Assembly (NCBI GenBank): GCA_964606055.1 | Contig: CAZSFA010000161.1 | Span: forward strand, 1-6,209 | Source of the DNA: Roseitalea sp964606055 | GTDB taxonomy: Bacteria; Pseudomonadota; Alphaproteobacteria; Rhizobiales; Rhizobiaceae | Direction of reading: 5' to 3' | Length of the DNA stretch: 6,209 nucleotides | In this document: positions 1 to 5,372 of the stretch, one piece after another | Layout of the letters: each line of letters begins with the position of its first letter | How positions within the stretch are numbered: the stretch's first letter is position 1 | Made by a program: the position numbers and the translations under genes | Notes under the pieces: generated by a model | What the model was told of the DNA's origin: nothing | Database searches by the model: none | Seen by the model: only the letters and a program-made list of their open reading frames with translations

Positions 1-1
1 C

Positions 2-466
2 GAGATTCTCTACGGGCAGACGTTCGAGGTGCCGAAGCTCGATGATTTCGTTCTGCCGATCGGCAAGGCGCGGATCGATCGCGCCGGCAATGATTGCACG
101 ATCGTTTCATTCGGCATCGGCATGACCTACGCGGTCGCCGCGGCCGACGAACTGGCCGGTCAGGGCATCGACTGCGAGGTGATCGATCTGCGTTCGCTGC
201 GGCCGATCGATCTTCCCACGGTGATCGCAAGTGTGCGCAAGACCGGCCGGCTGGTGACGATCGAGGAAGGCTTCCCGCAGAGCTCGGTCGGCGATTTCGT
301 CGCCAACCGCGTGACGCGCGAGGCGTTCGACTATCTGGACGCACCGCCGATCACGATTGCCGGCAAGGATGTGCCGATGCCCTATGCGGCGAACCTTGAA
401 AAGCTCGCGCTGCCGAGCGTTGCCGAGGTGATCGACGCCGTCAAAGCCGTCACCTACGCGGGTTGA
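2..466 (+). CDS. pdhB: Pyruvate dehydrogenase E1 component subunit beta, C-terminal part (5' truncated by window edge)
   Basis: This is the last 154 codons of the beta subunit of the E1 (pyruvate decarboxylase) component, which together with the alpha subunit uses thiamine diphosphate to decarboxylate pyruvate and acetylate the E2 lipoyl arm in the cytoplasm. The frame is open from base 2 and begins EILYGQTFEVPK, so the GTG at 29 is internal and not a start. The visible part is the transketolase C-terminal domain: a beta strand CTIVSFGIGMTYAV, then CEVIDLRSLRPID, the conserved TIEEGFPQSSVGDFVA segment and a C-terminal VPMPYAANLEKLALPS stretch. All are typical of PDH E1 beta and branched-chain E1 beta. 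Direct linkage to pdhC and lpdA favours PDH. Alphaproteobacterial PdhB often carries an N-terminal lipoyl domain, but that part lies outside the window. The stop codon overlaps the GAGGAG ribosome binding site of pdhC, 10 bases before its start, implying one operon. Confidence 0.95.
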   Translation, partial: EILYGQTFEVPKLDDFVLPIGKARIDRAGNDCTIVSFGIGMTYAVAAADELAGQGIDCEVIDLRSLRPIDLPTVIASVRKTGRLVTIEEGFPQSSVGDFVANRVTREAFDYLDAPPITIAGKDVPMPYAANLEKLALPSVAEVIDAVKAVTYAG

Positions 467-476
467 GGAGCAAGCC

Positions 477-1871
477 ATGCCCATCACCATCACGATGCCC
501 GCCCTGTCGCCGACCATGGAGGAGGGCAACCTCGCCAAATGGTTGGTCAAGGAAGGCGATACGGTCAGTTCCGGCGATGTGATTGCCGAAATCGAGACCG
601 ACAAGGCCACCATGGAAGTGGAGGCGGTCGATGAGGGAACCGTCGCTAGGATTTTGGTTGATGAAGGCACCGAAGGCGTCAAGGTCAATGCCGCCATCGC
701 AGTGCTCGCCGAGGAAGGCGAGGATGTGAGCGCGGCCGCCGCATCTGGTTCGGGTGGTGATGGGGGCGGCCCGGTCGCTGCGCCCGAACCCGTCCAGGAA
801 GCGACACCGGCGCCGGCAGCGCCGGCTGCACCGCCGCCCGATGGCGCGGCCCGGCCAGAGCCGGCAAGCGCTCCGGCCCCCGCCATTGCCGAGGACATCA
901 CCGCAGGCCCGGTTCCGACTCGCAACGGCGAGAAGGTGTTCGCTTCGCCACTTGCACGGCGCATCGCCAAGGGTGCGGGCATCGACATCACGGCCGTGAC
1001 CGGTTCCGGCCCGCACGGGCGCATCGTCAAGCGTGACGTGGAGGCGGCGATCGCGAGCGGGGTGACCGCCGCGCCGGCGCCCGCCGAAGCCGCCAAGGCA
1101 CCTGCGCCGGCCGCTGCGGCGCCCGCAACCGGACCGTCCACTGACCAGGTGCTCGCGAACTTCGCCGAAGGCACGTACGAACTGGTCAAGCACGACGGCA
1201 TGCGCAAGACGATCGCGCGCCGCCTGACCGAGTCCAAGCAGACGATCCCGCATTTCTATGTCACCGTCGATTGTGAACTCGACGCACTGCTCAATCTGCG
1301 CAGCGAATTGAACAACGCCGCACCGGTCACCGACGACAAGCCGGCCTACAAGCTGTCGGTCAACGACATGGTGATCAAGGCGATGGCGCTGGCGCTGCGC
1401 GATGTGCCCGATGCCAATGTCTCGTGGACCGATGACGCGATGGTTGTACACAGCCAGGTCGATGTTGGCGTTGCGGTCTCTATCCCCGGCGGCCTGATCA
1501 CGCCGATCGTGCGCCGCGCCGAGCAAAAATCGCTCTCTGTCATCTCCAACGAGATGAAGGATCTGGGACAGCGGGCCAAGGATCGGAAGCTGAAACCCGA
1601 GGAATACCAGGGCGGTACGACATCGGTCTCCAACATGGGCATGATGGGGGTCAAGGATTTCTCGGCGGTCATCAACCCGCCGCATGCAACGATCCTGGCG
1701 GTGGGCGCGGGCCAGCAGCGTCCGGTGGTCAAGGATGGCGCGCTGGCCATCGCCACGGTGATGAGCGTCACGCTTTCGACCGATCACCGCTGTGTTGACG
1801 GTGCGCTGGGCGCCGAACTGCTCGCCGCCTTTAAGGGCTACATCGAAAACCCGATGAGCATGCTGGTTTAG
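477..1871 (+). CDS. pdhC: Pyruvate dehydrogenase E2, dihydrolipoyllysine-residue acetyltransferase
   Basis: E2 forms the structural core of PDH and transfers the acetyl group from its lipoyl arm to CoA. The 464-residue protein has the full E2 layout. A lipoyl domain spans about residues 1-83, with the lipoyl lysine K43 in ETDKATMEVEA. An Ala/Pro/Gly-rich flexible linker covers about 84-150. The peripheral-subunit-binding domain, which docks E1/E3, is about 153-193 (ASPLARRIAK, then GSGPHGRIVKRDV). A second Ala/Pro linker is about 196-222, and the catalytic acetyltransferase domain is about 236-464. The active-site motif is DHRCVDG, with H437 and D441. There is a single lipoyl domain, whereas E. 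coli AceF has three, as is usual for alphaproteobacterial E2 of this length. The ATG at 477 is preceded by GAGGAG (465-470) with good spacing, and the protein starts exactly at the lipoyl domain. LipA, encoded at the right end of the window, makes the cofactor for K43. Confidence 0.97.
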   Translation: MPITITMPALSPTMEEGNLAKWLVKEGDTVSSGDVIAEIETDKATMEVEAVDEGTVARILVDEGTEGVKVNAAIAVLAEEGEDVSAAAASGSGGDGGGPVAAPEPVQEATPAPAAPAAPPPDGAARPEPASAPAPAIAEDITAGPVPTRNGEKVFASPLARRIAKGAGIDITAVTGSGPHGRIVKRDVEAAIASGVTAAPAPAEAAKAPAPAAAAPATGPSTDQVLANFAEGTYELVKHDGMRKTIARRLTESKQTIPHFYVTVDCELDALLNLRSELNNAAPVTDDKPAYKLSVNDMVIKAMALALRDVPDANVSWTDDAMVVHSQVDVGVAVSIPGGLITPIVRRAEQKSLSVISNEMKDLGQRAKDRKLKPEEYQGGTTSVSNMGMMGVKDFSAVINPPHATILAVGAGQQRPVVKDGALAIATVMSVTLSTDHRCVDGALGAELLAAFKGYIENPMSMLV

Positions 1872-1881
1872 GAACGCACAC

Positions 1882-1913
1882 GCACGCGATGGCCGGTGCA
1901 GGCCGGCGCGTGC
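1882..1913 (+). other. Intercistronic hairpin just after pdhC
   Basis: A 7-bp perfect inverted repeat, GCACGCG (1882-1888) and CGCGTGC (1907-1913), encloses a smaller GGCC/GGCC pairing (1891-1894 with 1901-1904), leaving a 6-base loop. It starts 10 bases after the pdhC stop. No T-run follows, so it does not look like a classical intrinsic terminator. It could stabilise the 3' end of the upstream message or partly attenuate the downstream genes. Pairing is seen directly; function is inferred, and in GC-rich DNA such pairing can arise by chance. Confidence 0.4.
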
Positions 1914-1935
1914 CCGCGAGGGAACAGGTGGCAAC

Positions 1936-2601
1936 GTGACCGCTGACCGCACAAAGACAATTCTCGCCTTCGGCGATTCGCTGACCTGGGGTTCGGACCC
2001 GGTGACCTCGGACCGGCATCCGCGCGCGGCCCGGTGGCCGAACGCGATGGCCGCCGAACTGGGCGATGGATTTGATGTCGTGACCGATGGACTGCGCGGC
2101 CGCACGACCGCCTGGGACGATCATCTGGGCGAAGGGGACCGCAACGGGGCGCGGCTGTTGCCGACGATTCTCGCCACCCATGCGCCCGTCGATCTGGTCA
2201 TCATCATGCTTGGCACCAACGACATGAAACCGCAAATGGCCGGTCAGGCGATGGGCGCCAGCAAGGGCATGAGGCGGCTCGCCGAGATCGTTCTCTTCGG
2301 CCGCCAGTCGATGAACAGACCGCCGGAGGCGCAGGTTCTTTTGGTGTCGCCGCCACCGCTGGTGCCGACGCAGAACGAGGACTTCGCCGCCATGTTCACC
2401 GACGGCGTTGCCGAATCGCGTGATCTGGCGCGCCTTTATCGCCGTCAGGCCGACGAGCTCGGATGCGCGTTTTTCGATGCGGGCACCGTTGCCAAGACCT
2501 CGCCCGCCGATGGCGTTCACCTCGATGCCGAAAACACGGCAGCGATCGGCCGCGCGCTCGCACCAATCGCCCGAAGCATGCTGTCAGACGCCGCAAATTG
2601 A
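1936..2601 (+). CDS. SGNH/GDSL-family hydrolase (arylesterase / acyltransferase-like)
   Basis: This 221-residue protein has no signal peptide and so is probably a cytoplasmic serine esterase. All SGNH blocks are present: block I FGDSLTWG with nucleophile S15, block II glycine in DGLRGRTT (about residue 52 or 55), block III LGTND with N95, and block V DGVHLD with D192 and H195 completing the catalytic triad. The segments VDLVIIMLGTND, VLLVSPPPL and FFDAG strongly recall the arylesterase group that includes Mycobacterium smegmatis acyltransferase MsAcT, a protein of about 216 residues; this is from memory of that family. The GTG start at 1936 is chosen because the protein then begins just before the first beta strand; AGGTGG (1926-1931) or GAGGGA (1918-1923) could serve as its ribosome binding site. 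The gene lies 64 bases after pdhC on the same strand. The natural substrate is unknown, and a direct role in PDH is not established. Confidence 0.9.
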   Translation: MTADRTKTILAFGDSLTWGSDPVTSDRHPRAARWPNAMAAELGDGFDVVTDGLRGRTTAWDDHLGEGDRNGARLLPTILATHAPVDLVIIMLGTNDMKPQMAGQAMGASKGMRRLAEIVLFGRQSMNRPPEAQVLLVSPPPLVPTQNEDFAAMFTDGVAESRDLARLYRRQADELGCAFFDAGTVAKTSPADGVHLDAENTAAIGRALAPIARSMLSDAAN

Positions 2602-2634
2602 CACCGATCAAGGAGGGTTGATCAGCGCTGGCTA

Positions 2635-2648
2635 GGTTGCATGCAACC
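2635..2648. promoter_or_regulatory. 14-bp perfect palindrome upstream of the DUF465 gene
   Basis: GGTTGCATGCAACC reads identically on both strands, with no spacer. It sits in the 68-base gap between the SGNH gene and the DUF465 gene, 21 bases before the ATG at 2670. Its symmetry and position fit a binding site for a dimeric regulator, but I recognise no specific regulator and see no second copy in the window. With no loop it would form only a poor RNA hairpin. Confidence 0.3.
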
Positions 2649-2655
2649 AAACAAT

Positions 2656-2660
2656 GGGAG
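2656..2660 (+). promoter_or_regulatory. Ribosome binding site deciding the DUF465 start
   Basis: GGGAG lies 9 bases before the ATG at 2670. This supports that ATG over the in-frame TTG at 2637, which would add 11 residues (MHATKQWEQTE) of no family character and has no well-placed ribosome binding site. Confidence 0.65.
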
Positions 2661-2669
2661 CAAACCGAA

Positions 2670-2906
2670 ATGGCGCACACGCCGCACGAACTGGCAGAAG
2701 AATTCCCCGAACACACTGCAAAGATGCATGATCTCAAGCAGTCCGATGCGCATTTTGCGCGTCTGTTTGAAGAGTATCACGACATCAATCGGGCCATTCA
2801 CCGCGCCGAAACGGACATCGAGCCGACCGACGATTTCAACATGGAGGACATGCGCAAGAAGCGTATGCACCTCAAGGATCAGATTTACGGGATGCTGAGC
2901 GCCTGA
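2670..2906 (+). CDS. DUF465 / YdcH-like small helical protein
   Basis: This is a 78-residue charged soluble protein. It consists of a long amphipathic helix (about residues 4-47, including FARLFEEYHDINRAIHRAE), a short turn around IEPTDDF (50-56), and a second helix (about 57-76, MEDMRKKRMHLKDQIYGML). That two-helix hairpin, the F-x-x-L-x-x-x-Y spacing, the basic K/R-rich second helix and the size all match the YdcH/DUF465 family, whose function is unknown. The start is set at the ATG with GGGAG 9 bases upstream. The gene follows the SGNH gene by 68 bases and is followed after 6 bases by a strong hairpin. Small YdcH-like genes often sit near PDH genes in Hyphomicrobiales as I recall, but no mechanism links them to PDH. 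Confidence 0.82.
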   Translation: MAHTPHELAEEFPEHTAKMHDLKQSDAHFARLFEEYHDINRAIHRAETDIEPTDDFNMEDMRKKRMHLKDQIYGMLSA

Positions 2907-2912
2907 CACGCG

Positions 2913-2936
2913 CCGGTCTCCCGAAACGGAGACCGG
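2913..2936 (+). terminator. Terminator-like hairpin after the DUF465 gene, without a T-run
   Basis: A perfect 9-bp GC-rich inverted repeat, CCGGTCTCC (2913-2921) and GGAGACCGG (2928-2936), has a 6-base loop CGAAAC. It begins 6 bases after the DUF465 stop. The bases after it (ACCTCTTGCA) are not a T-run, so termination would be weak or factor-dependent. The right arm contains GGAG (2928-2931), the only ribosome-binding-like sequence for the TTG start at 2942, so the folded form would hide that site. The pairing is seen directly; the regulatory effect is inferred. Confidence 0.55.
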
Positions 2937-2941
2937 ACCTC

Positions 2942-3529
2942 TTGCACATCCGCCCTGCCACCATCGCTGACAGCGCAGACCTTGCCGTGCTCGATGACAT
3001 TGTCGGGCGCGGTCTGCCGCTGTACCCGTGGCAGGGTGCGGTCGCGCGCGGCGAAGCGGACAGTCCGCTCCAGTGGGGCCGCGCGCTCCATGCCGATCAG
3101 TCCCAGCCCAGCAACGGCACCAATGCGGCGATTGCCGAAGTCGACGGCCGGACCGCCGGTGCGTCGGTCGGCTGTTTCATGCCGCCCGATGTCACGTTCC
3201 CGTCCAGCGACGAGCCTGTCATGCCGTCGCTCATGCGCATCTTTGCGCGCGCGGCCGGCTCATGGGTCGTCGACATGCTCGCCGTGTTCGGCCTATTCAC
3301 CGGGCGCAGCATCACCCGCGCGCTTCTGTGCGAACAGGTGAAGCGCGCCGGCGCGTACACGATTGGCCTTGTTGCGGCCGATGACAATGCTCCGGCGCGT
3401 GCGCCCTACCGCAGCGAAGGCGTCGCCGAGATTGCGCGCGATCCGTTTGTCCCCTTCAGGAACGATCAGAAAACCGCCCATGGACTGCTGCATCAGCGGT
3501 CGTCAGGGCGCCAAGGAAAGAGGCGATAA
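2942..3529 (+). CDS. GNAT-like N-acetyltransferase with degenerate acetyl-CoA loop
   Basis: This 195-residue protein has a GNAT-type start, HIRPATIADSADLAVLDD, then GLPLYPW (25-30), a beta strand AAIAEVDGRTAGASVG (62-77), the core strand and loop SWVVDMLAVFGLFTGRSITRAL (107-128), and a late DDNAPARAPYRSEGVAEIARDPFV (147-170). The last matches the usual N-x-x-A-R-x-L-Y-x-x-x-G-F motif. The pyrophosphate-binding motif R/Q-x-x-G-x-G/A is replaced by TGRSIT (120-125), and the usual Leu before the Tyr is Pro155, so ordinary acetyl-CoA binding is doubtful. The tail after residue 172 is basic and lacks the expected final strand. TTG at 2942 is the only start that keeps the N-terminal GNAT strand; its GGAG site lies inside a hairpin. 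The gene ends 2 bases before lpdA, and its 3' end supplies the lpdA ribosome binding site. Substrate unknown; it may be decaying. The frame is intact, so I do not call it a pseudogene. Confidence 0.68.
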   Translation: MHIRPATIADSADLAVLDDIVGRGLPLYPWQGAVARGEADSPLQWGRALHADQSQPSNGTNAAIAEVDGRTAGASVGCFMPPDVTFPSSDEPVMPSLMRIFARAAGSWVVDMLAVFGLFTGRSITRALLCEQVKRAGAYTIGLVAADDNAPARAPYRSEGVAEIARDPFVPFRNDQKTAHGLLHQRSSGRQGKRR

Positions 3530-3531
3530 CC

Positions 3532-4980
3532 ATGGCCGACAACGCTTACGACGTGATCATCATCGGTTCGGGTCCGGGCGGCTATGTTGCCGCGATCCGC
3601 GCGGCGCAACTGGGCATGAAGACGGCGATCGTCGAACGCGAACATCTCGGCGGCATCTGCCTGAACTGGGGCTGCATCCCGACCAAGGCGCTGCTCCGGT
3701 CGGCCGAGGTGATGGACTTTGCCAGCCATATCAAGAACTACGGCCTGAAACTTGAAGGCACGGTGACCGCTGATGTCGGTGCGGTCGTTGACCGGTCGCG
3801 CAAGGTCTCGGGCCGGCTCAATGGCGGCGTCGGCTTCCTCATGAAGAAGAACAAGATCGATGTCATCTGGGGCGAAGCCAGGCTGGAGGGCAAGGGCAAG
3901 ATCGTTGTCGGCAAGCCGACAAAGAAGGCCGTCGAGCCGCAGCCCCCGGTGCCCAAGGGAACCAAGGGCGAGGGCACCTATTCGGCCAAGCACATCATCG
4001 TCGCCACCGGCGCTCGGCCGCGCGCGCTGCCCGGCATCGAGCCGGACGGCAAGCTGATCTGGACCTATTTCGAGGCGATGGTGCCGCAGACCATGCCCAA
4101 GAAGCTCGTCGTGATGGGCTCGGGCGCGATCGGTATCGAATTTGCCAGCTTCTATAACTCCATGGGCGTCGATGTGACGGTCGTCGAACTGATGGATCGC
4201 ATCATGCCGGTCGAGGATGCCGAGATTTCGGCGCTGGCGCGCAAACAGCTCGAAAAGCACGGCCTCAAGATCATGACCGAGGCAAAGGTCACCAAGGTCG
4301 ACAAGGCCGCCGACTCGATCACCGCCCACATCCAGACCAAGGACGGCAAGACGACGCCGATTGCCGCCGACCGGTTGATTTCGGCCGTCGGCGTGCAGGG
4401 CAACATCGAGGGCATCGGCCTTGAAGCGGTTGGCGTGAAGACAGATCGCGGCGTTGTCGTCACCGACGGCTACGGCAAGACCAATGTCGACGGCATCTAC
4501 GCGATCGGCGATGTCGCCGGCCCGCCCATGTTGGCGCACAAGGCCGAGCATGAAGGGGTCATCTGCATCGAGAAGATCGCCGGCGTTCCGGGGGTACATG
4601 CGCTCGATGCGGGCGTTGTGCCCGGCTGCACCTATTGCCATCCGCAGGTTGCATCGGTCGGCATGACCGAACAGGCGGCCAAGGAGGCGGGCCGCGACAT
4701 TCGCGTCGGGCGCTTCTCATTTTCGGCGAACGGCAAGGCGATCGCACTCGGCGAGGACCAGGGCATGGTCAAGACGATCTTCGACAGGAAGACCGGGCAG
4801 CTGATCGGCGCACACATGGTCGGCGCCGAAGTGACCGAACTGATCCAGGGCTTTGTGGTTGCGATGAACCTTGAGACCACCGAAGAGGAACTCATGCACA
4901 CCATCTTCCCACATCCGACGCTTTCGGAGATGATGAAGGAGAGCGTTCTGGACGCCTATGGCCGCGTGCTCAACGCCTAG
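3532..4980 (+). CDS. lpdA: Dihydrolipoyl dehydrogenase (E3 of pyruvate dehydrogenase)
   Basis: E3 is an FAD-dependent disulfide oxidoreductase that reoxidises the dihydrolipoyl arm of E2 and passes electrons to NAD+. The 482-residue protein starts with the FAD-binding GSGPGG (12-17). It has the redox disulfide C43/C48 in GGICLNWGCIPTKAL, the ATGARPR hinge (158-164), the NAD-binding GSGAIGIEF (196-204), the second FAD motif YAIGDVAG (323-330), and a dimer-interface domain ending in HPTLSE with the catalytic pair H461/E466. There is no N-terminal lipoyl domain. A Lys/Pro-rich insertion at about 127-150 (KPTKKAVEPQPPVPKG) is, from memory, a mark of the PDH-linked E3 of Hyphomicrobiales rather than the 2-oxoglutarate-dehydrogenase copy. 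The ATG at 3532 has AAGAGG (3518-3523) 8 bases upstream. The 2-base gap to the GNAT gene suggests translational coupling. Confidence 0.97.
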   Translation: MADNAYDVIIIGSGPGGYVAAIRAAQLGMKTAIVEREHLGGICLNWGCIPTKALLRSAEVMDFASHIKNYGLKLEGTVTADVGAVVDRSRKVSGRLNGGVGFLMKKNKIDVIWGEARLEGKGKIVVGKPTKKAVEPQPPVPKGTKGEGTYSAKHIIVATGARPRALPGIEPDGKLIWTYFEAMVPQTMPKKLVVMGSGAIGIEFASFYNSMGVDVTVVELMDRIMPVEDAEISALARKQLEKHGLKIMTEAKVTKVDKAADSITAHIQTKDGKTTPIAADRLISAVGVQGNIEGIGLEAVGVKTDRGVVVTDGYGKTNVDGIYAIGDVAGPPMLAHKAEHEGVICIEKIAGVPGVHALDAGVVPGCTYCHPQVASVGMTEQAAKEAGRDIRVGRFSFSANGKAIALGEDQGMVKTIFDRKTGQLIGAHMVGAEVTELIQGFVVAMNLETTEEELMHTIFPHPTLSEMMKESVLDAYGRVLNA

Positions 4981-4987
4981 CCAACGC

Positions 4988-5016
4988 GCCAGCCATGTTC
5001 CTCGTGCATGGCCGGC
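4988..5016 (+). other. Weak hairpin after lpdA
   Basis: GCCAGCCATG (4988-4997) pairs with CATGGCCGGC (5007-5016) at 9 of 10 positions, with one A-C mismatch and a 9-base loop. It begins 8 bases after the lpdA stop and has no T-run. It may be a 3'-end stabiliser or a weak terminator separating lpdA from the next gene; chance pairing is possible. Confidence 0.35.
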
Positions 5017-5031
5017 ATCACGGCGGTTGCC

Positions 5032-5060
5032 TTGTGCAGCGTCAGGGCCGTGCCTAGTTT
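5032..5060 (+). promoter_or_regulatory. Candidate sigma-70-type promoter for the YeaQ-type membrane protein gene
   Basis: TTGTGC (5032-5037) and TAGTTT (5055-5060) are separated by exactly 17 bases, in the only gap over 100 bases in the window. Each box matches the TTGACA/TATAAT consensus only partly. A start near 5067 would give a leader of about 24 bases containing the AGGGG ribosome binding site. This would let the downstream stress-type gene, and possibly lipA, be expressed apart from the PDH genes. Confidence 0.35.
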
Positions 5061-5090
5061 GAAGTCAAATCGCCGAAGGGGAACATCGCA

Positions 5091-5342
5091 ATGGACGCAA
5101 AATCTCTTCTCATCATGGCCGGTGTGGGCATTGTGGCCGGTTTTCTGGCAAGCCTCGTTGCCGGTGGCGGCAGCGGACTTTTGACCTATCTGATCACGGG
5201 CCTGCTGGGCGCGTTCGTGGGCGGCTTCGTCTTCTCCGCCGCCGGCATCAAACTGGGCAGCCTCAGCCCGCTCGTCGGCCAAATCGTCACATCGACGGTC
5301 GGCGCCATCATCGTGATCATCGTTGCCAGGATGATCACCTAG
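5091..5342 (+). CDS. GlsB/YeaQ/YmgE family small membrane protein (transglycosylase-associated family)
   Basis: This 83-residue, very hydrophobic, glycine-rich protein has three predicted inner-membrane helices at about residues 5-24, 29-50 and 60-79. It shows the family pattern: GVGIVAGFLASLVAGGG in helix 1, TGLLGAFVGGFVF in helix 2, and a final VGAIIVIIVARMI helix. The family (Pfam 'Transglycosylase associated protein') has no proven transglycosylase activity, and members are often induced by stress; this is family knowledge. The ATG at 5091 has AAGGGGA about 9 bases upstream. It lies 110 bases after lpdA and 30 bases before lipA in the same frame as lipA, so it is probably co-transcribed with lipA. 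Its place between E3 and lipoate synthase is, as I recall, common in Hyphomicrobiales, but no role in lipoylation is known. Confidence 0.87.
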   Translation: MDAKSLLIMAGVGIVAGFLASLVAGGGSGLLTYLITGLLGAFVGGFVFSAAGIKLGSLSPLVGQIVTSTVGAIIVIIVARMIT

Positions 5343-5372
5343 GCTCTGCCCTGCAAACACCGTACGGACATC

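Noticed and set aside
726..926. Ala/Pro/Gly-rich repetitive DNA in pdhC, as a possible repeat element
   Set aside because: It encodes the normal flexible linker between the lipoyl and subunit-binding domains of E2.
107..1237. 376-codon minus-strand open frame over pdhB/pdhC
   Set aside because: It is the complement of the Ala/Pro linker codons, giving a low-complexity Ala/Gly/Ser protein; no independent evidence of coding.
450..2105. 551-codon open frame on the minus strand across pdhC and the SGNH gene
   Set aside because: It is antisense to two confidently identified genes, its translation is Arg/His/Gly-rich without any family motif, and long antisense frames are expected in GC-rich coding DNA.
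2598..2603. Exact TTGACA -35 box at the SGNH stop codon
   Set aside because: No acceptable -10 box lies 16-18 bases downstream (the bases there are GATCAGCG), so it is probably chance.
3430..3529. Possible frameshift explaining the odd C-terminus of the GNAT-like protein
   Set aside because: I translated the other two forward frames after residue 172 and neither gives a recognisable GNAT ending, so there is no evidence for a simple frameshift.
3493..4641. 382-codon minus-strand open frame over lpdA
   Set aside because: It is fully antisense to a typical lpdA, with His/Asp/Arg-rich translation and no recognisable domain.
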